Position numbers and translations under genes: made by a program. Positions 1 to 8,116 of a DNA stretch of 64,000 nucleotides are shown here, one piece after another. Position 1 is the stretch's first letter; every line of letters begins with the position of its first letter. The notes beneath the pieces were generated by a model. It worked only from the letters and a program-made list of their open reading frames with translations. It had not been told where the DNA came from and searched no databases. This DNA is from Bordetella sp. H567 (GTDB taxonomy: Bacteria; Pseudomonadota; Gammaproteobacteria; Burkholderiales; Burkholderiaceae_B), in contig NZ_CP012334.1 in assembly GCF_001704295.1 (NCBI RefSeq), positions 2,554,084-2,618,083 of the forward strand, in the 5' to 3' direction.

Positions 1-716
1 TGCGTCTGGAACAGGGGATGGCTGATCAATTTGGCGTCGTCCGGCGCATGTTCGCGCTGGCGGTCGAACAGGTAGGGCTGGTATAGCCGCTCCACCAGGT
101 CCGGATGCGAGGCGAGCATTTCGTTATAGACCGAATAGAAGCTGACGATGCTGCTGATGCCGCCTTCCATGGCCGGGCGCAGGCACAGCAGCGCCACGTA
201 GTCGGGCGGATACAGGTTATAGCTGTTGTCGGTATGGAAATTCTGCTCGGCGTTGGTGATGTCCGGCCGCACGCCGTTGCCCGGTGGCTTGCCCAAGTCG
301 CGCACGTCATAGATGACCTTGCCGTCCCAGCTTTGTGCCACCGGCCGCGAGACGATCTGGGCCAGCAGCCAGTACACGGCGCGCGCCTCGTCGACGGTGT
401 AATCGTCCATGGGCAGCTTGTCGACGATCACGAAGCCCACGCCGTGTTCCAGGACGGCGCGCGCGCGCGTCATCATCGCGCGGCAGGCGGGCAGGTCGAA
501 ATCCTCGATCTGCAGCAGCGGCGTCGGCAGGGGATTGCGCCTGAGGGTCTCCACGAGTTCGTCCAGCTCCTTGCGGCTGCCGGCGTCCAGCGCAATGATG
601 CCGTCCTCGGGCGCCAGCGTGTCGCGGCGCCAGACGACCGGGCCTTCGAAAGGCGTGTCGCGGGCCCGGATGGACTCGTCGTGATGTTCGGCAAGAATGC
701 GTTCGATGGCGCCCAT
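1..716 (-). CDS. TauD/TfdA-family Fe(II)/2-oxoglutarate dioxygenase (cut by window edge)
   Basis: Predicted non-haem Fe(II)/2-oxoglutarate oxygenase; substrate unknown. The 238 visible residues run from ATG at 716 to the left edge without a stop, so the C-terminus lies outside. The start is fixed by a GGAGGA ribosome binding site a few bases upstream. The motif FHTDNSYN at residues 160-167 supplies the HxD iron ligands H161 and D163, followed by the PPDYVALLCLRP strand typical of the family. The distal iron histidine and the 2-oxoglutarate arginine would be beyond the edge. It is divergent from the LysR gene at 868 across a 151-bp gap with two LysR-type boxes, so it is probably controlled by that regulator. 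The family call is firm; the substrate is not inferable. Confidence 0.85.
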   Translation of the reverse strand, partial: MGAIERILAEHHDESIRARDTPFEGPVVWRRDTLAPEDGIIALDAGSRKELDELVETLRRNPLPTPLLQIEDFDLPACRAMMTRARAVLEHGVGFVIVDKLPMDDYTVDEARAVYWLLAQIVSRPVAQSWDGKVIYDVRDLGKPPGNGVRPDITNAEQNFHTDNSYNLYPPDYVALLCLRPAMEGGISSIVSFYSVYNEMLASHPDLVERLYQPYLFDRQREHAPDDAKLISHPLFQT

Positions 717-792
717 GTCTTCCTCCGGTTTTGCGGCCGTGCGAGGCGGGTTCGCGGTGTACGGCTCGATCACAGTCTAGGCGCCGGCATTG

Positions 793-840
793 ATCGAAGA
801 AAGCGATTTATTTTTTAGAAACTTCATCGGATACTTCGAT
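793..840. promoter_or_regulatory. Twin LysR-type operator boxes (ATCG-N7-CGAT)
   Basis: Two 15-bp boxes at 793-807 (ATCGAAGAAAGCGAT) and 826-840 (ATCGGATACTTCGAT) share perfect ATCG ends. Each fits the classical LysR T-N11-A / ATC-N9-GAT motif. Centre-to-centre spacing is 33 bp, about three helical turns, as expected for the recognition and activation sites of a LysR tetramer. They lie between the divergent dioxygenase (start 716) and LysR (start 868) genes. Binding is inferred. Confidence 0.6.
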
Positions 841-867
841 GTAGCGCAACGCATCCCGGAGCACCGC

Positions 868-1821
868 ATGCACATACGGCAGTTGGAGACCTTCATCCGC
901 ATCGTCGATACCGGCAGCTTCGCCGGCGCGGCGCAGGCCATGCATGCGACGCAATCGACGATCTCCGCGCGCATGCGCGAGCTGGAGGCATCGCTGGGCG
1001 TCCCCTTGTTCGACCGCAGCGGCCACCGCGCCGTGCTGACGCCCCGCGGCCGGGCGCTACTGGCCCGCGCGCGGCAGATGGTCGGCCTTGCCGCGGACAT
1101 CGCGCGCGATATCGGCGATGCGCACGGCGCCAGCGGCATCGTGCGCATCGGCGTGGCCGGGTTGGTGGCGATGACCTGGCTGCCTCGCCTGATGGCCGCG
1201 CTGCGCCAGCGTTTTCCGGCGGTGACCGTGCAACTGGAGATCGCGTTGACCACGCCGCTGGTCGAACGCCTGGCCACTGGGGAGCTGGATCTGGCCATCG
1301 CGACGGGGCCCGTGCACGGCGCGCGCCTCGCGTGCCTGTCGCTGGGCTACGACGAGTTCGTCTGGATGGGACCGCCCGGGCTGGCGTTGCCGCCTCGCGC
1401 GCTGAGCCCGGCGGAACTGGCGGAGTTGCCGGTCCTGGGCTTGTCCGAGGCATCCCATCACTATCCGGTGATCGAGCAATGGTTCAGCGCCGGCAAGGCC
1501 TCCTACCAGCCGGTGGTCTCTTGCAGCAATGTCCGGGTGCTGGCCGACCTGACGATGGCCGGCCTGGGGGTGAGCCTGCTGCCCCTGCGGTCCTGCCGCC
1601 AGGAGCTGGAAGCCGGACAGCTGCGCCGGATTGACGCACGGCCAGCGCTGCCACCGGTGGAATTCGTGGCGGTCCACAAGCGCGACGTGCTGGACCCGCT
1701 GGTAGGCGCCATCGCGGCGCTGGCGCGCGAGACCAGCGAATTCCCCGCGATCGGACTTCCCGCTACTTCTTCGCGATCTCCTTCCCGCCGGCAGCCTGCA
1801 CGACCGCGGTCCACTTCTTGA
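868..1821 (+). CDS. LysR-family transcriptional regulator
   Basis: A 317-residue LysR regulator. The N-terminal winged helix-turn-helix reads [18 protein letters not shown] and continues to about residue 60, with the typical [14 protein letters not shown] recognition segment; the rest is a periplasmic-binding-protein-like effector domain. The ATG at 868 is preferred over an upstream in-frame start at 790 because LysR proteins begin right before the QLETF helix and because 790 would place the operator boxes inside the gene. The last ~25 residues, rich in Ser/Arg/Pro, overlap the 3' end of the convergent Bug gene by 59 bp and look like a read-through extension. Likely targets are the divergent dioxygenase and possibly the acid-degradation operon that converges on it. 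Effector unknown. Confidence 0.88.
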   Translation: MHIRQLETFIRIVDTGSFAGAAQAMHATQSTISARMRELEASLGVPLFDRSGHRAVLTPRGRALLARARQMVGLAADIARDIGDAHGASGIVRIGVAGLVAMTWLPRLMAALRQRFPAVTVQLEIALTTPLVERLATGELDLAIATGPVHGARLACLSLGYDEFVWMGPPGLALPPRALSPAELAELPVLGLSEASHHYPVIEQWFSAGKASYQPVVSCSNVRVLADLTMAGLGVSLLPLRSCRQELEAGQLRRIDARPALPPVEFVAVHKRDVLDPLVGAIAALARETSEFPAIGLPATSSRSPSRRQPARPRSTS

Positions 1822-2752
1822 GTTCGGCCTGCAGCATCTGCGTGGTCTGGTCCGGCGTGGTGGTGACGGCTTCGGCGCCTTGCTGGCGGAACTTTTGCTG
1901 GACCTCCGGCATGGCCCCGACTTCCTTCATGGCGGCGGCCAGTTTGTCGATCACGGGCTTGGGCGTGCGCGCCGGCGCGAGCACGGCATAGGCATTGGTG
2001 ACGTCGTAGCCACTCACGCCTTCCTCTTGCAGCGTGGGCAGGTTGGGCATGCTGGGCGAGCGCTTGGCGCTGGTGACGGCCAGGACATGGATGCGCCCGG
2101 TGTTGATGTTGCCTTGCAGGGCCGGCAGGGTTTCGATGACCAGGTCCACCTGGCCGCCCAGCAGCGCAGCCACCGACGGCCCGCTGCCCTTGTACGGCAC
2201 GTGCATCAGGTTGGTGTGCGTGTCGGCCTTGAACAGTTCGACGGCCATCTGCTGCGGCGTGCCGGGGCCGGCGGATCCGAAGGTCAACTGACCGGGTTTC
2301 TGTTTGGCCAGCGCGATCAGTTCGGTGATCGATTTGGCGGGCACCTTGCTGTTGACGGCGACGACCATGGGCACCGTGGCGGCCATGGACACCCCGACGA
2401 AGGCCTTGCCGAGGTCGTAGGGGCTTTCGCCCAGCGCGGCATGGATGGAATGGCTGCCCAGCGCACCCAGCAGCAGGGTATAGCCGTCCGGGTCGGATTT
2501 GGCGACGTGGTCCGCGCCGATCTCGCCGCCCGCGCCGGCGCGGTTTTCCACCACCACGGTCTGGCCCAGCTTGTCGGTCAGGTATTGCGCGTAGATGCGG
2601 CCGGCGGCATCGCTGGCGCCGCCGGGCGGAAAGGGCACGACCAGCTTGATGGGCCGGGACGGCCAGTTGTCCGGCTGCGCCTGGGCGGGCGCCGCGGCCG
2701 AGCACAGGGCAAGCACGAACGCGCTTGCGAGGGTACGCCAGTGATGATGCAT
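1763..2752 (-). CDS. Bug/TctC-family periplasmic substrate-binding protein
   Basis: A 329-residue tripartite tricarboxylate transporter receptor of the Bug family, which is greatly expanded in Bordetella. A signal peptide occupies residues 1-25 (ending APAQAQ). The mature protein opens with the family hallmark WPSRPIKLVVPFPPGG and contains the usual TLLLG, GSAGPGTP and VPYKGSGP segments of the ligand cleft. No TctA/TctB membrane genes are adjacent, which is common for Bug proteins. It is the last gene of the minus-strand operon beginning at 7967, 76 bp after the CoA ligase, so it probably captures the acid that the operon degrades. The ligand cannot be read from sequence. Confidence 0.9.
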   Translation of the reverse strand: MHHHWRTLASAFVLALCSAAAPAQAQPDNWPSRPIKLVVPFPPGGASDAAGRIYAQYLTDKLGQTVVVENRAGAGGEIGADHVAKSDPDGYTLLLGALGSHSIHAALGESPYDLGKAFVGVSMAATVPMVVAVNSKVPAKSITELIALAKQKPGQLTFGSAGPGTPQQMAVELFKADTHTNLMHVPYKGSGPSVAALLGGQVDLVIETLPALQGNINTGRIHVLAVTSAKRSPSMPNLPTLQEEGVSGYDVTNAYAVLAPARTPKPVIDKLAAAMKEVGAMPEVQQKFRQQGAEAVTTTPDQTTQMLQAELKKWTAVVQAAGGKEIAKK

Positions 2753-2828
2753 GATGAGTCTCCTTCAATATCCCCTTGGGGGTTTGTGTATGCGCCGCGT
2801 TCTTCGACGCGGCATGACGACTGCTTGC

Positions 2829-4373
2829 TCATGCCGGGCCGGCGTGGTCCGCGCGCAGGCGCGCGGCCAGGAGGGACCGGTCCACCTTGCCGACCGCGTT
2901 CTCGGGCAGCGCGTCCACGGCGATGAAGCGCTCGGGCACGTAGATGCGTCCCAGCACGCGCAGCATCTCGCCGCGCAGCGCCGCTTCGTCGATGGCGCCG
3001 CCGTTCCGGCCGACCACAAAGGCCACCGGCACTTCGCCCAGGTCCGCATGCGGGCCGCCCACCACCGCGCACGCGGCCACGGCGGGCAGGGCGGCCAGCG
3101 CGCGCTCGATGACCGTTGGGGATATGTTTTCCCCGCCGCGGATGATGACGTCCTTGATGCGGCCGGTGATGCTGAGATAGCCGTCCGGGTCGAAGCGGCC
3201 CAGGTCGCCGGTGCGCAGGATGCCGTCGGCGATGCCGGGATCGGCCGCGCCGATATAGCCGGTCATCAGGTTGTCGCCCGCGATGCAGATTTCGCCCTCC
3301 GCGCCCGGCGCGGCGACGCCGCCGTCCGGACGGCGCAGGAAGACGCGCTGGCCGGGGAGTACCGTTCCCACGGTGCCGATGCGCCGCGCGTGCGGCGGGT
3401 TCATCGTGGACGTGCAGGTGGCTTCGGACAGGCCGTAGGAAACGATGAGCGGACAGCCCAGGAAATCCTCGATGCGCCGATGCAGGGCCTCGGTGATGGG
3501 CGCGGAGCCGCAGCGCGCGAAGCGCAGCCGCGCCAGGTCGGCGCGGTCGAAATCCAGTTCCAGCATGCGCGCATACATGGTCGGCACGCCGGTGATGATG
3601 GTGGGTGCATGGCGCCCCATCAGGCCCGGCATGTCCTCGGCGCGAAACCGGCCGCCCAGCGCGATGGCGGCGCCGGCGAGCAGGGGCGCCAATACCTGGT
3701 TGTTGATGGCGTTGGTGTGATGCAGCGGCATGACGTGCAGGAGGCGGTCGTCCTGCCGCAGCCCGGTATGCGCGGCGACGCCGCGCGCGTTGCATAGCAG
3801 GCCGCGATGGTTCAGCAGCACCCCTTTGGGGCGGCCCGTGCTGCCGGAGGTGAACAGCAGGAGCGCCGGATCGCCGGGGCTGACGTCCGCATCCCAGCCG
3901 GCCGCGGCATCCGGGTCATGGCGCTCCCAGTCCAGCAGTTGTGTCGCGGGCAGGCCACACGCCGCCGCCAGGTCGCCGTGCGCGGCGTCGTACACCATCC
4001 ATGCCAGGCCGACGGCGTCGACGCGCCTGCGGGTTTCCTCGGCGGAAATGCGCGGTTCCAGCGGGCAGGGGCAGGCCCCGGCCGCCAGCGCGCCCAGCAG
4101 CACCATCACTTGCGCGGGTGTGCGCGCCATGGCCACGCCGACGAAATCGCCGCGCCGCACGCCGGCCGCGCGCAGCCAGCCCGCGATGCCGGCCACCCGA
4201 TGGGCGAGCTCGCCATAGGACAGCGTGCCGTCGTCGTGGACCAGGGCCGGCCGCCCGCGCCAGGCGGGGGCAGTCCAGCGCCGGCGCAGCTCGGCCACCA
4301 GGTTACTTTCCGGGATTTCCGCTTGCGGGCTGGCCTGTGTCGAGATGGCGTCTTTGTGGACGTCCTTGTGCAT
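2829..4373 (-). CDS. AMP-forming acyl-CoA synthetase (ANL superfamily)
   Basis: A 514-residue acid:CoA ligase that activates a carboxylate through an acyl-adenylate. Visible motifs are the P-loop LLFTSGSTGRPKG, the adenine-site SYGLSEAT, the hinge RTGDLG and GRIKDVIIRGGENI, and the C-terminal catalytic lysine in NAVGKVDR. The ATG at 4373 is chosen because it follows an AAGGAG site; the frame stays open further upstream but that part has no family similarity. The gene follows the two CoA-transferase subunits (38 bp after the beta subunit) and precedes the Bug receptor, which suggests uptake followed by CoA activation of the same acid. Length and motifs are complete; the substrate is unknown. 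Confidence 0.9.
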   Translation of the reverse strand: MHKDVHKDAISTQASPQAEIPESNLVAELRRRWTAPAWRGRPALVHDDGTLSYGELAHRVAGIAGWLRAAGVRRGDFVGVAMARTPAQVMVLLGALAAGACPCPLEPRISAEETRRRVDAVGLAWMVYDAAHGDLAAACGLPATQLLDWERHDPDAAAGWDADVSPGDPALLLFTSGSTGRPKGVLLNHRGLLCNARGVAAHTGLRQDDRLLHVMPLHHTNAINNQVLAPLLAGAAIALGGRFRAEDMPGLMGRHAPTIITGVPTMYARMLELDFDRADLARLRFARCGSAPITEALHRRIEDFLGCPLIVSYGLSEATCTSTMNPPHARRIGTVGTVLPGQRVFLRRPDGGVAAPGAEGEICIAGDNLMTGYIGAADPGIADGILRTGDLGRFDPDGYLSITGRIKDVIIRGGENISPTVIERALAALPAVAACAVVGGPHADLGEVPVAFVVGRNGGAIDEAALRGEMLRVLGRIYVPERFIAVDALPENAVGKVDRSLLAARLRADHAGPA

Positions 4374-4411
4374 GGAGGCTCCTTCCTGTTGGCGCGCGGC
4401 GCGGCTGGCCA

Positions 4412-5146
4412 TCAGCGCAGCTTGACCGCCGCGTCGCGCTCGAACTGTCCGTCGGGGTCCAGCGCGCGCAGCGCGCGCAGTTCCCGCTCGGTGGGCGCTT
4501 GCGTCGGCGCCGCGCCCGTGGCGTCGAACTCGAAACCGGTGCGCGCGCGCACTTCGTCCAGGCTGGCCTCCGGATGCCAGGACTGCAAGGCCAGCCGGCC
4601 GTCGCGCTTCACGAATACCGCGATTGGGGTCACCACCCCATGGAAACCGCCCCAGGAGGTCGTGAAATCGAGCTTGCGCACGAAGGTGCGAGTGGAATGT
4701 TCGGTGCGCCAGGTGCAGGCGCGCCGGGCGGTCGGCAGCATGACCGCGCCGCCGCCGCCACCGGGCAGGCGCACCTTGGGCCGATGCCAGTCGCCGATGC
4801 TGGAATTGTTGGCGCAACCGTTGCCGTCGATCTGCGCCGCACCCAGGAAGGTCAGGTCCATGCGCCCGCGAGTGCACAGGTCGTAGAAGTCCTCGTTGGC
4901 GAAAATCGATGCCGAGCGCTCGGCCAGTACCGGGTCTGAACTGGACAGCGGCACGTGCGAAGGCCGCGGATCCACGCCGCCGGCCACGTTGATGTAGACG
5001 AAGTCCCAGTCGTAGGCCTGCTTGGCGAGCAGGCAGGCCAGCATGGGGAAGGTGGAATTGACACCGCTGAACGTGATTTCGTCGGGCCGGATGAAGCGGG
5101 CCAGGTTGATCGCGATATAGGAAAAGGGAGACCAGGCTTCACGCAT
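4412..5146 (-). CDS. CoA-transferase family I, beta subunit (possibly IpdB-like)
   Basis: A 244-residue beta subunit of a two-component family I CoA-transferase or a related hydrolase. ATG at 5146 overlaps the end of the alpha gene by 8 bp, implying translational coupling; the upstream in-frame extension has no homology. Family I enzymes use a beta-subunit glutamate in an E-S/N-G motif. At the equivalent place (residues 51-60) this protein reads YINVAGGVDP, with no obvious glutamate. Mycobacterial IpdAB, a ring-opening hydrolase of this fold, also lacks that residue, and the C-terminus (TERELRALRALDP) resembles IpdB. The fold assignment is firm. Whether it transfers CoA or hydrolyses a C-C bond is open. 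Confidence 0.82.
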   Translation of the reverse strand: MREAWSPFSYIAINLARFIRPDEITFSGVNSTFPMLACLLAKQAYDWDFVYINVAGGVDPRPSHVPLSSSDPVLAERSASIFANEDFYDLCTRGRMDLTFLGAAQIDGNGCANNSSIGDWHRPKVRLPGGGGGAVMLPTARRACTWRTEHSTRTFVRKLDFTTSWGGFHGVVTPIAVFVKRDGRLALQSWHPEASLDEVRARTGFEFDATGAAPTQAPTERELRALRALDPDGQFERDAAVKLR

Positions 5147-5972
5147 GGAGGGCCTCCTGGCTTTCGGGCGCCTCGGCCATGTGGGCGTCCAGGGTGCGCG
5201 TCGTGTCCATATAGCGTTCCACCGCCGGATAGTCGATGGCGTAGTCCGGCCAGCACGATCCCGGCCAGGCGCCGTGCGGGACCACGGCCAGTGCCTGCAC
5301 CATGAAATAGGGCACCACGGTGGCTTCCGGTTCGCGTTCGAACACGGCACTGTCCACCATGCGCTCGGCCACCACCAACACGCTGCCGGCGGCGCGGCTC
5401 ATGATGCGGTCCCAGTGATAGGTGCCGCGCACGCGCACGTTGCCCTGGGCATCGACCTCGCTGGCATGGATCACCGCGAAGTCGGGACGGACGGCGGGTA
5501 TGACCCAGGTCTTCTGCCCGCTGCCGTAGGGATCGTCCAGGCACGCCCAGCCGTTCAGCGCGGGCAGGTCGCTGCCGTGCACGCCGCCGCAGGGCATGAA
5601 GGGTACGCCATAGGCCGCGGCACGCAGGCCGGCGGTCAGGGTGGCGCAGGCGTGCTCCTCCAGTTCCACCTTGCCTTGCTCGATGGCCTTGCGATAGCCC
5701 GGCGCCAGGCCGAAGTTGCCCTCCATGGCGACGATGCCGGCGCGCACGCGGCGCAGGACGCCGGCCCGGCACAGGATGTCGACGTCGTAGCCGGGGGATT
5801 GCTTGATCAGTTCCAGGTCGCGGCGGCCCTGCCGGATCAGTTCGCGCACCAGGGCGAACGGACCGCGGTGCAGGAAGCTGCCACCCAGCGCCACCGAAGC
5901 GCCGTCGGGAATGAGCGCGGCCAGTTCGGACAGGGTGCGTTGCTTGTCGGGTTGATTGAAGCCGGATCCCAT
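5139..5972 (-). CDS. CoA-transferase family I, alpha subunit (possibly IpdA-like)
   Basis: A 277-residue alpha subunit partnering the overlapping beta subunit. It begins with the typical segment ELAALIPDGASVALGGSF, followed by the glycine-rich region and the AVIHASEVDAQGNVRV block (around residue 170) that marks GctA/IpdA-type subunits. The start at 5972 is preceded by a GAGGAGA site. The gene sits 85 bp downstream of the enoyl-CoA hydratase in one transcription unit. The neighbours (CaiB transferase, hydratase, ligase, receptor) indicate CoA-ester catabolism of an imported acid, with this pair acting on a late ring or chain intermediate. Substrate unknown. Confidence 0.85.
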   Translation of the reverse strand: MGSGFNQPDKQRTLSELAALIPDGASVALGGSFLHRGPFALVRELIRQGRRDLELIKQSPGYDVDILCRAGVLRRVRAGIVAMEGNFGLAPGYRKAIEQGKVELEEHACATLTAGLRAAAYGVPFMPCGGVHGSDLPALNGWACLDDPYGSGQKTWVIPAVRPDFAVIHASEVDAQGNVRVRGTYHWDRIMSRAAGSVLVVAERMVDSAVFEREPEATVVPYFMVQALAVVPHGAWPGSCWPDYAIDYPAVERYMDTTRTLDAHMAEAPESQEALHA

Positions 5973-6057
5973 GATGCGGTGTCTCCTCGCGGTTTTCCTG
6001 CGCCTGCAGGATGTTCCTGCGCGGCGCGTTTACGTATGCCTTGCTTGCCGTGCCCGC

Positions 6058-6783
6058 CTAGCGGGGCGCATCCAGATAGGCGGCGATGCGCTGCTTCAGC
6101 CCCGGCGCGGCCGCCGACCGGACCAGCCGCGCCAGGTCTTCGTCGGTGCCCCGGTCCGCCAGCGTGTCGTACAGCGCCGTCCGGCTCGCGGCGGGCAGTT
6201 GCGCCGCGCGCGCGGCGGCCTGGCTGCGCAGGGCAGGCCATTCGTCGCGCGATGCCATCGCCTGCACGAAGCCCATGTCGCGGGACTGCGCGGCATCGAA
6301 GGTGGCGGCGGTTTCGAGCAGCGCGCGCGCGGCCTGGGTGCCCACCAGCGAGGCGAAATGGCGCGTGCCCAGCACCAGCCCGAATTTCAGGCCCGGCATG
6401 CGGAAAGTGGCTTCCTTGTCGGCGTAGCGCAGCCGGCAGGCGGCGAACAGGTCGACGCCGGCGCCGAAATTGCGGCCATGCGCCAGCGCCACGGTCAGGC
6501 AGGGCGAGCCGCGCAGCAGCTGCAGCAGCGTTTCGATGCGCACGAAGCGCAGCAAGAGGTCGCCCTCGGACTGGACGTCCACATCGGCAAAGTCGAAGCC
6601 GGCGCTGAAGTTCCTGCCTTCGCCTTCCAGCACGATGACACCGGCGTTTTCGCGATGCGCGTCTTGCACCGCGTCGATCAAGGCCTCCACCAGGGCGGCC
6701 GACAAGGCGTTCATCTTCTCCGGCCGGTTCAGCCGGATATGGAAGGCGTCGCCGTCCCGCTCGATGCGCACCAACCCGCTCAT
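6058..6783 (-). CDS. Enoyl-CoA hydratase/isomerase family protein
   Basis: A 241-residue crotonase-fold protein. It shows the first oxyanion-hole segment GEGRNFSAGFDFADV (about residues 53-67) and the second, HGRNFGAGVDLFAACRLRYA. The canonical hydratase glutamate pair is not obvious, so it may hydrate, isomerise or hydrolyse a CoA thioester. Its ATG overlaps the TGA of the upstream CaiB gene (ATGA, 6780-6783), implying coupled translation. At 241 residues it is slightly short for the family but complete. Substrate unresolved. Confidence 0.88.
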   Translation of the reverse strand: MSGLVRIERDGDAFHIRLNRPEKMNALSAALVEALIDAVQDAHRENAGVIVLEGEGRNFSAGFDFADVDVQSEGDLLLRFVRIETLLQLLRGSPCLTVALAHGRNFGAGVDLFAACRLRYADKEATFRMPGLKFGLVLGTRHFASLVGTQAARALLETAATFDAAQSRDMGFVQAMASRDEWPALRSQAAARAAQLPAASRTALYDTLADRGTDEDLARLVRSAAAPGLKQRIAAYLDAPR

Positions 6784-7967
6784 TTCGCGGTCTCCGCGGT
6801 CGCCCGCACGGCCCGCAGGGGCGCCAGGATTTCCTCGTTATGCTCGCCCAGTCCCGGCGGCCGCTGGCGGATGGCGCTGGCCCGGCCGTCGAAGCGCACC
6901 GGCATGCCGAAGGTGCGGGTCTTGACGCCATTGGGCAATTCCACCGGTTGGACCCAGCCCATATGGGCGACCTGCGGGTCGTCCAGCACCTGGGAATAGG
7001 AATTGATGGGCGCGCAGGGCACGCCGGCCTGGCGGAATCGCGCCAGCCAGTGCGCCGCGTCCTGCTGCAGGAAGATCTCTTCCAGCATCTCGCGCAGCGT
7101 GTCCTGGTTGCGGGCGCGCAGGCTGGTGTCGGTAAAGCGCGGATCGGCGTACCAGGCCTCGCGGCCCACCACGGCGCACACGCTCTTCCATAGCGCGTTG
7201 TTGCCTGCCGCCATGCCGAAATAGCCGTCGCGGCAGCGGAAGGCCTGGTAGGGCGCATTGCGCGGATGCGCGGACCCCAGCTTCACGGGATCGCGGCCGC
7301 TGCCGAAGAACTCCGACGTCTGCAGGGCGGCGATGCCCAGCGTCGCGCCCAGCATCGATACATCGATATGCGAACCGTGGCCGGTGGCCTGCACCTCGCG
7401 CAGCGCGCTGACGATGCTGAAGGCCCCATACAGGCCGGCGGAAAAATCCGCCAGGGGGACACCGCACTTGACCGGCGCGCCGCCTTGTTCGCCCGTCACG
7501 CTCATGATGCCGCTCATGGCCTGGATGGTCAGATCGAAACCGCCTTCCTGCGCGCGCGGCCCGGATTGGCCGTAGGCCGAGATCGAGCAATACAGCAGGC
7601 GGGGATTGCGTTCGCGCAAGGCGGCATAGCCCAGGCCCAGGCGCTCCATGACGCCGGGGCGGTTGTTTTCCAGCAGCACGTCGGCACCCGCGATCAGGTC
7701 GCGCGCCAGTTCGACGTCCGCCGGGTCTTTCAGGTTCAGCGTCACCGAACGCTTGTTGCGATTCAGTGAAGCGAAGTTTTCGCTGTAGCCCTGCGAGATC
7801 GGCGGCCAGCTGCGCAGCGTATCGCCGCCCTCGGGGTGCTCGATCTTGACGACATCCGCGCCCATATCGGCCAGCAGCATGCCGCAGAAGGGGCCGGCGG
7901 CGACGTTGCAGATTTCGACGACCGTGATGCCGGACAAGGGTGCAACCATGGGATCTGGCATATCCAT
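6780..7967 (-). CDS. CaiB/BaiF (class III) CoA-transferase
   Basis: A 395-residue class III CoA-transferase that moves CoA between acids. It begins PLSGITVVEICNVAAGPFCG, has the MGADVVKIEHPEGGD nucleotide-like segment, and carries the catalytic aspartate at D174 in PLADFSAG, matching the position in formyl-CoA transferase. It is the first gene of the operon 7967-1763. The start has an AGGAAAT site, and an AT-rich 149-bp gap separates it from the divergent M20 gene. An inverted repeat TATCC (7961-7965)/GGATA (7983-7987) spans the start and could be an operator. The presence of a ligase as well suggests alternative CoA-loading steps. Confidence 0.9.
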   Translation of the reverse strand: MDMPDPMVAPLSGITVVEICNVAAGPFCGMLLADMGADVVKIEHPEGGDTLRSWPPISQGYSENFASLNRNKRSVTLNLKDPADVELARDLIAGADVLLENNRPGVMERLGLGYAALRERNPRLLYCSISAYGQSGPRAQEGGFDLTIQAMSGIMSVTGEQGGAPVKCGVPLADFSAGLYGAFSIVSALREVQATGHGSHIDVSMLGATLGIAALQTSEFFGSGRDPVKLGSAHPRNAPYQAFRCRDGYFGMAAGNNALWKSVCAVVGREAWYADPRFTDTSLRARNQDTLREMLEEIFLQQDAAHWLARFRQAGVPCAPINSYSQVLDDPQVAHMGWVQPVELPNGVKTRTFGMPVRFDGRASAIRQRPPGLGEHNEEILAPLRAVRATAETAK

Positions 7968-8116
7968 ATTTCCTAAAATTTGGGATATAGCTAATGAAAT
8001 TTGAAACTCCGGGCCAGATTAGCACCGCCTTCGCCGGCGCGTCTACTGGCGCTGTCCCCAGGCACGATCCCGATTTATCATCGTCGGACCACAACACGGA
8101 GGAAGGAGAAATCGCC

